Positions 60,136 through 64,000 of a stretch of DNA of 64,000 bases are shown here, one piece after another (the stretch's first letter is position 1; each line of letters opens with the position of its first letter). This stretch comes from an uncultured Latescibacterota bacterium. Lineage in GTDB: Bacteria; Latescibacterota; UBA2968. Location of the stretch: NCBI GenBank assembly GCA_958295785.1, contig OY282377.1, positions 2,432,394 to 2,496,393 of the forward strand, written 5' to 3'. The notes beneath the pieces are model-generated. The model ran no database searches. It was not told where the DNA came from and saw only the letters and a program-made list of their open reading frames with translations. A program made the position numbers and the translations under genes.

Positions 60136-60672
60136 GTTTTGATCCCGCACTATTCGCCAGCGTTGGGCACTCACTAACACGACAAGGTCGTCTTGACAAA
60201 GAAGCCCGCACGAGGACTGCCATTGGGCGAGCGTATTACGCGCTTTTCTTGGCGATAAGAACTGCCATACGGACGCAAGAAGGCAGAGCGATCCATGGGC
60301 GAAATGATCGAATCGACCACGGAAAACTAAGGGATGTCTTGGCTTCAGCAAATGATCCTGACTTAGAGTCCCTAACAAAAAGGGTTGACCTGGATTTGTG
60401 AGAGGCCGACTTTGAGGCGTTCCTGCGGGTGTTCACTCATCTGTTTCAGACGCTCAATTTCTTTATGTTAGGGCTTCTTAAACAGTTTGGCAAAAACTCT
60501 CAGCGATCTCTATGAAGCACGTCGCCAAGCAGATTACGTGCTTCAACCCATTGGGGGTTGGGCAAAATATTGTGAAAGCCCCAGAAGAGCCGATAGGCTC
60601 TTAAAAATTGTTGAGGCAGCGATCAGAAAATTGCCGACTATAGATTTCACTGAAGTGATGGGAAAAATTTGA
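60132..60672 (+). pseudogene. HEPN-like protein gene split by MITE copy 7
   Basis: Codons 60132-60365 encode MSFDPALFASVGHSLTRQGR... RAYYALFLAIRTAIRTQEG... VLASANDPDL, and 60481-60672 encode NSLAKTLSDLYEARRQADYV... MGKI. Removing the MITE and one TTA repeat gives one uninterrupted 141-residue frame. The family is likely HEPN/UPF0332-like: GRAYYALFLAIRTAI then LYEARRQADY, the RxxxxxxADY helix typical of HEPN. HEPN proteins are often RNases in toxin-antitoxin or defence loci. As it stands the product ends inside the MITE (TKRVDLDL). Confidence 0.75.
60366..60477 (+). mobile_element. 112-bp MITE, copy 7
   Basis: GAGTCCCTAACAAAAAGGG at the left, GTTAGGGCTTC at the right, perfect TTA duplication (60363-60365, 60478-60480). 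Inserted in the HEPN-like gene. Confidence 0.93.
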
Positions 60673-61449
60673 ATGACTACTGATAAAGCTGAAAAAATTG
60701 AAGAAATGGTCGAGAAGTGGCGTTCCATCGCGAATATCGCGGAAGGAATGGATAACGCACTCGCTGCCCATGCTTGGTTTTTCGTTGGCAATCTCCTTGC
60801 AAAAAGTGATCGGCAAGAAGAAGCACATTCCGCTTATGACCAAGCACTTTGTCTCAAGCCAGATCAGGCGGTTATGTACAACAACCGAGGATCTGCAAAA
60901 TCCCTGATGGGACAACTCGAATCTGCAATGTCTGACTATGATGAGGCTATTCGTCTCGAGCCAGATTATGCAGACGCCTATTACAACCGGGGATGGATAA
61001 AGAGCGAACTGAATCAATGCGAATCTGCCATTGCCGACTATGACGAGGCTATCCGTCTCGAGCCAGATTATGCAGATGCCTATTACAACCGCGGAATTGC
61101 AAAGGGCAAATTGAATCAATGCGAATCTGCCATTGCCGACTATGACAAAGCAATACAGCTAAATCCCGATTATACAGATGCATACTACAATCGCGGCGGC
61201 GCAAAGAACGAATTGGGTCGATACGAGGCGGCCATCGCCGATTATGACGAAGCACTCCTCCTAAAACCCAATTTCGCCGAAGCCTACACCAACCGAGGCA
61301 TTGCAAAACAACTGTTGGGTCGATACGAGGCAGCCATCGCCGATTATGACGAGGCGATACGACTGAAGCCAAAAGATGCCCGTTCCTGTGCCAACCGAAA
61401 AATTGCGAAGGAGCAATTGGGCCAATGCGAGGCTGAGATAGCCGATTAG
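60673..61449 (+). CDS. Tetratricopeptide repeat protein
   Basis: 258 residues; ATG 60673 directly follows the TGA of the HEPN-like gene. From about residue 35 to the end there are six to seven 34-residue TPR units of the type [20 protein letters not shown], with near-identical DNA in units 3 and 4. TPR arrays bind partner proteins. The last unit is cut: after AEIAD a TAG appears, and in the next frame [16 protein letters not shown] (61451-61498) continues the TPR pattern, so a small deletion shortened the array. Confidence 0.82.
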   Translation: MTTDKAEKIEEMVEKWRSIANIAEGMDNALAAHAWFFVGNLLAKSDRQEEAHSAYDQALCLKPDQAVMYNNRGSAKSLMGQLESAMSDYDEAIRLEPDYADAYYNRGWIKSELNQCESAIADYDEAIRLEPDYADAYYNRGIAKGKLNQCESAIADYDKAIQLNPDYTDAYYNRGGAKNELGRYEAAIADYDEALLLKPNFAEAYTNRGIAKQLLGRYEAAIADYDEAIRLKPKDARSCANRKIAKEQLGQCEAEIAD

Positions 61450-61556
61450 CCACACGCCTAAATCCAAATTATGCAAACTCGCACCTGCGCGGCGGGCAAT
61501 CCTCCGCGCACTTTATTCTTTCGCCACGATCATCAATCAGGCAAAAGGAGCCTGTT

Positions 61557-62636
61557 ATGAGCAGCACTTATGGTCGCGCATTTCGCATCACCACATGGGG
61601 AGAGTCTCACGGCGGCGGCGTTGGCGTGGTGTTGGATGGGTGCCCGCCCGGGCTGGAAATTGGCGAAGAAGACATTCAAATTGAACTCAACCGCCGCAGA
61701 CCGGGCCAGAGCAAAATCACCACGCAGCGCAAAGAAGAAGACCGCGTGGAAATTCACTCGGGTATCTTTGAAGGCCAAACCCTGGGCACGCCCATCTCGA
61801 TGATGGTGTGGAACAAAGACGCGCGCGCCAAAGACTACGCTGAAATGCAGACCAAATACCGCCCCTCGCACGCGGATTACACCTATCAGCAAAAATACGG
61901 CATTCGCAACTGGCAGGGCGGCGGCAGAGCCAGCGCACGCGAAACCATTGGCCGCGTTGCAGCAGGGGCTGTTGCGCGCAAATTGCTCAAACGCGATTGC
62001 GACATCGACATCATCGCCTATGTCCGCCGAGTTCACACCCTCATCGCGGATGTCGATCCCATCGCCATTACCCGCGAGCAGGTGGAGGCCAACATCGCCC
62101 GCGTGCCCGCCCCGGATATTGCCGAGCAAATCATTCGGCGCATCGACGCGGCCCGCAAAGACGGCGATTCCCTCGGCGGCGTGGTCGAGGCCGTTGCCCA
62201 TCGCGTTCCCCCCGGCTGGGGCGAACCGGTCTTTGACAAACTCGAAGCCGACTTGGCCAAAGCCATGCTCTCGCTGCCGGCCTGCAAGGGCTTTGAGTCC
62301 GGTTCTGGCTTTGGCGGCATTGCCATGACCGGCTCTGCACACAACGATCCCTTTTACAGCGATGGCAGCGGCATTCACACGCGCACCAACCATTCGGGCG
62401 GCATTCAGGGCGGCATCTCCAACGGCGAGCCCATCATCATTCGCGCGGCCTTCAAACCCACGGCCACGATTTTGGTCGAGCAAGAGACCGTCGATATACG
62501 CGGCAACCCCACCACCCTCAAAGGACGCGGTCGCCACGACCCATGCGTCTTGCCCCGCGCCGTTCCCATTGTCGAAGCCATGATGGCCCTCGTGCTCGCG
62601 GATCACTATTTGCGCCAACGCGGACAAAGAGGATGA
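61557..62636 (+). CDS. aroC: Chorismate synthase
   Basis: 359 residues from ATG 61557 after [50 protein letters not shown], the [20 protein letters not shown] signature and [20 protein letters not shown] (FMN-binding). It converts EPSP to chorismate with reduced FMN. Overlaps the next gene by four bases (ATGA). Confidence 0.97.
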   Translation: MSSTYGRAFRITTWGESHGGGVGVVLDGCPPGLEIGEEDIQIELNRRRPGQSKITTQRKEEDRVEIHSGIFEGQTLGTPISMMVWNKDARAKDYAEMQTKYRPSHADYTYQQKYGIRNWQGGGRASARETIGRVAAGAVARKLLKRDCDIDIIAYVRRVHTLIADVDPIAITREQVEANIARVPAPDIAEQIIRRIDAARKDGDSLGGVVEAVAHRVPPGWGEPVFDKLEADLAKAMLSLPACKGFESGSGFGGIAMTGSAHNDPFYSDGSGIHTRTNHSGGIQGGISNGEPIIIRAAFKPTATILVEQETVDIRGNPTTLKGRGRHDPCVLPRAVPIVEAMMALVLADHYLRQRGQRG

Positions 62637-64000
62637 AAATGGTTGACGCCAAAATATTCACCTGCATCAAAAACGCGAGGCCGCGTGTGTATCGGTTTGC
62701 GTGGCGGAATTTCGCGCATCTCTTGAAGGATCGCGCAGAACAGCAACCGCACAGCCCCGCATTGATATTTTGCGATAGCACTGCGGATACCCGCAGCGTC
62801 ATCACCTATTCTGAATTTGAACGGCGCACCGCCGCGCTCGCAGGCCGGATGCACCGGGAATTTGGCATCCAACGCGGCGACTGCGTTGGGCTTGCCCTGC
62901 CCAACTGCGCGGAAATCCCCTTGCTGACCCTCGCCCTGTTTCGCTTGGGCGCGACCGCTGTGCCCCTCGACCTCGCCAAAGACGTTTCCGCGCGCAAACG
63001 CTACAAACTCAAAAACGCCGGGGCCGAGCTGCTCGTCGTTTTGCCCGAACACGCGGACGCCCAACGCCGGGAAATGCCCGATATCCAGATTGCGACAACC
63101 GACCAATTGCTCGCCGCCGCGCCTGACGCAGATCTCGAACCCGAATGGACTGGCGATCCAAAATGCGAACAACACCCCAATATCGTACTTTATACATCCG
63201 GCACAACTGGTCGGCCCAAAGGCGCGTGCATCACCCGACAAAGCCTCGCGTCCAATGCCGATGGCATCATTCGCTGGCTCGGGTTTGACGCACGCGAACG
63301 CCTCAACCTGGTTTTGCCCCTTCACCACATCAACTCCACCACGTTCTCCATTGCCAGCCTGATGGCGGGCGGCACGCTCATCCTCAACGCGCGGTACAGC
63401 GTCTCGGCATTTTGGCGCGTCATAGCGCGGGAACGGGCGACCTCTGCGAGTATTGTGCCCACGATCATGGCCGACCTGCTCGCCCGTGCCGATGAGTTTG
63501 AGCGCGAAGGCCACGATATTTCTTCGCTGAAAAAAATCATGATCGGCTCGGCACCCGTGCCGCCCAATATCGCGTGTCAATTTGTGGATCGCTTTGGCGT
63601 GCGCTTGATTCAGGGCTACGGCTCAACCGAAGTCAGTTTGCGCGTGACCGGTGTGCCACCCGATTTGCCCGATGACCAATACCGCGATGTGCTCGAACAA
63701 AACGCCATCGGCGTCGAGCTCGCCAACAACAACTTGTGTATTGACGGCGGGGCGGGCGAAGGCGAGATCGGCGAGATCCTCGTGCGCGGCCCGGTGATTG
63801 CCAATGGTTACCTCAACCAGCCCAAAGCCACCGCCGAAGTTTTTTGCAATGGCTGGTTCCACACCGGCGACATGGGATATTACCGAGACCTCCACGCTCG
63901 GCGTTTCTACTTTATCCACGGGCGAAAAAAAGAAATCATCATCAAAGGCGGCGTCAACATCTCGCCCATCGCCGTTGAAAACGCCCTGCGAGACGCCTGT
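62633..64000 (+). CDS. AMP-dependent acyl-CoA synthetase/ligase, 5' part (runs off window)
   Basis: 456 codons to the right edge, no stop. ATG 62633 overlaps aroC; ATG 62639 is in frame. ANL superfamily motifs in order: [20 protein letters not shown] (P-loop, near residue 180), [23 protein letters not shown] (YGxTE), [13 protein letters not shown] and [18 protein letters not shown] (hinge with the A8 Lys region). It activates a carboxylic acid with ATP. Substrate unknown; long-chain or medium-chain acyl is a guess from overall form. Confidence 0.9.
   Translation, partial: MKMVDAKIFTCIKNARPRVYRFAWRNFAHLLKDRAEQQPHSPALIFCDSTADTRSVITYSEFERRTAALAGRMHREFGIQRGDCVGLALPNCAEIPLLTLALFRLGATAVPLDLAKDVSARKRYKLKNAGAELLVVLPEHADAQRREMPDIQIATTDQLLAAAPDADLEPEWTGDPKCEQHPNIVLYTSGTTGRPKGACITRQSLASNADGIIRWLGFDARERLNLVLPLHHINSTTFSIASLMAGGTLILNARYSVSAFWRVIARERATSASIVPTIMADLLARADEFEREGHDISSLKKIMIGSAPVPPNIACQFVDRFGVRLIQGYGSTEVSLRVTGVPPDLPDDQYRDVLEQNAIGVELANNNLCIDGGAGEGEIGEILVRGPVIANGYLNQPKATAEVFCNGWFHTGDMGYYRDLHARRFYFIHGRKKEIIIKGGVNISPIAVENALRDAC

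Noticed and set aside
60900-61449. Tandem repeats near 102 bp
   Set aside because: They are coding TPR units.
1-64000. tRNA and rRNA genes
   Set aside because: I looked for cloverleaf signatures and rRNA-like blocks by eye and found none I could support; a covariance scan would be needed to exclude them.

Overview
The window looks like a chromosomal segment of a Gram-negative, probably uncultured bacterium of mid GC content. BamD, a second lipoprotein and a secreted protein carrying cohesin-like, dockerin-like, CARDB and YWTD modules point to a diderm cell envelope. That module mix together with dense intergenic repeats resembles FCB-type candidate phyla such as Latescibacterota or Poribacteria, but this placement is an inference and no rRNA is present to test it. 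Many translation genes start with TTG or GTG behind strong Shine-Dalgarno sequences.

Layout. 1-5520: the end of an unknown gene, a two-gene Gabija-type defence locus (GajA OLD nuclease and GajB UvrD-like helicase) and an MFS transporter. 5521-7300: a block of dispersed repeats, a 112-bp MITE and a decayed IS5-family element. 7301-11021: bamD, nadD, a small unknown gene, zapA and a family 2 glycosyltransferase. 11426-12517: a dead IS with three in-frame stops. 12615-14693: the secreted YWTD-propeller protein. 14876-17666: a DUF167 gene, a truncated gene and a second repeat/MITE/IS block. 17801-21052: a DUF512 radical-SAM protein, der and a MerR regulator. 21073-23092: more MITEs and repeats and a lon pseudogene fragment.

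23213-32468 is a canonical operon, rimP-nusA-infB-ylxP-rbfA-truB-ribF-rpsO-pnp, for ribosome maturation, transcription elongation, tRNA modification and RNA decay. 32570-38543 is accessory DNA: an orphan DNA methyltransferase, gene relics cut by a MITE, an Rpn-like nuclease, a third IS copy, and a PIN/DUF433/unknown/RelE-like island. 38604-42352 holds asnS and leuS. Further on are a geranylgeranyl-reductase-like oxidoreductase, a Gfo/Idh/MocA oxidoreductase, single-chain purL, rmlC, a SAM methyltransferase, a partly duplicated HigB/HigA-type toxin-antitoxin locus, purB and a ribokinase. 55370-58713 contains a candidate small structured RNA with its own promoter, an 11-residue ORF and a terminator, followed by a promoter and rplM-rpsI-rpsB-tsf-frr with a strong terminator. 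The right end has a lipoprotein, a compact three-gene operon whose HEPN-like gene is split by a MITE, aroC, and an AMP-dependent ligase running off the edge.

The most notable signals are: a recently active 112-bp MITE family (seven copies) derived from a resident IS5-type element, including an insertion whose removal restores a reading frame; the candidate RNA upstream of rplM; a toxin-antitoxin tandem duplication later overwritten by a methyltransferase gene; and the frameshifted PIN-DUF433 island.
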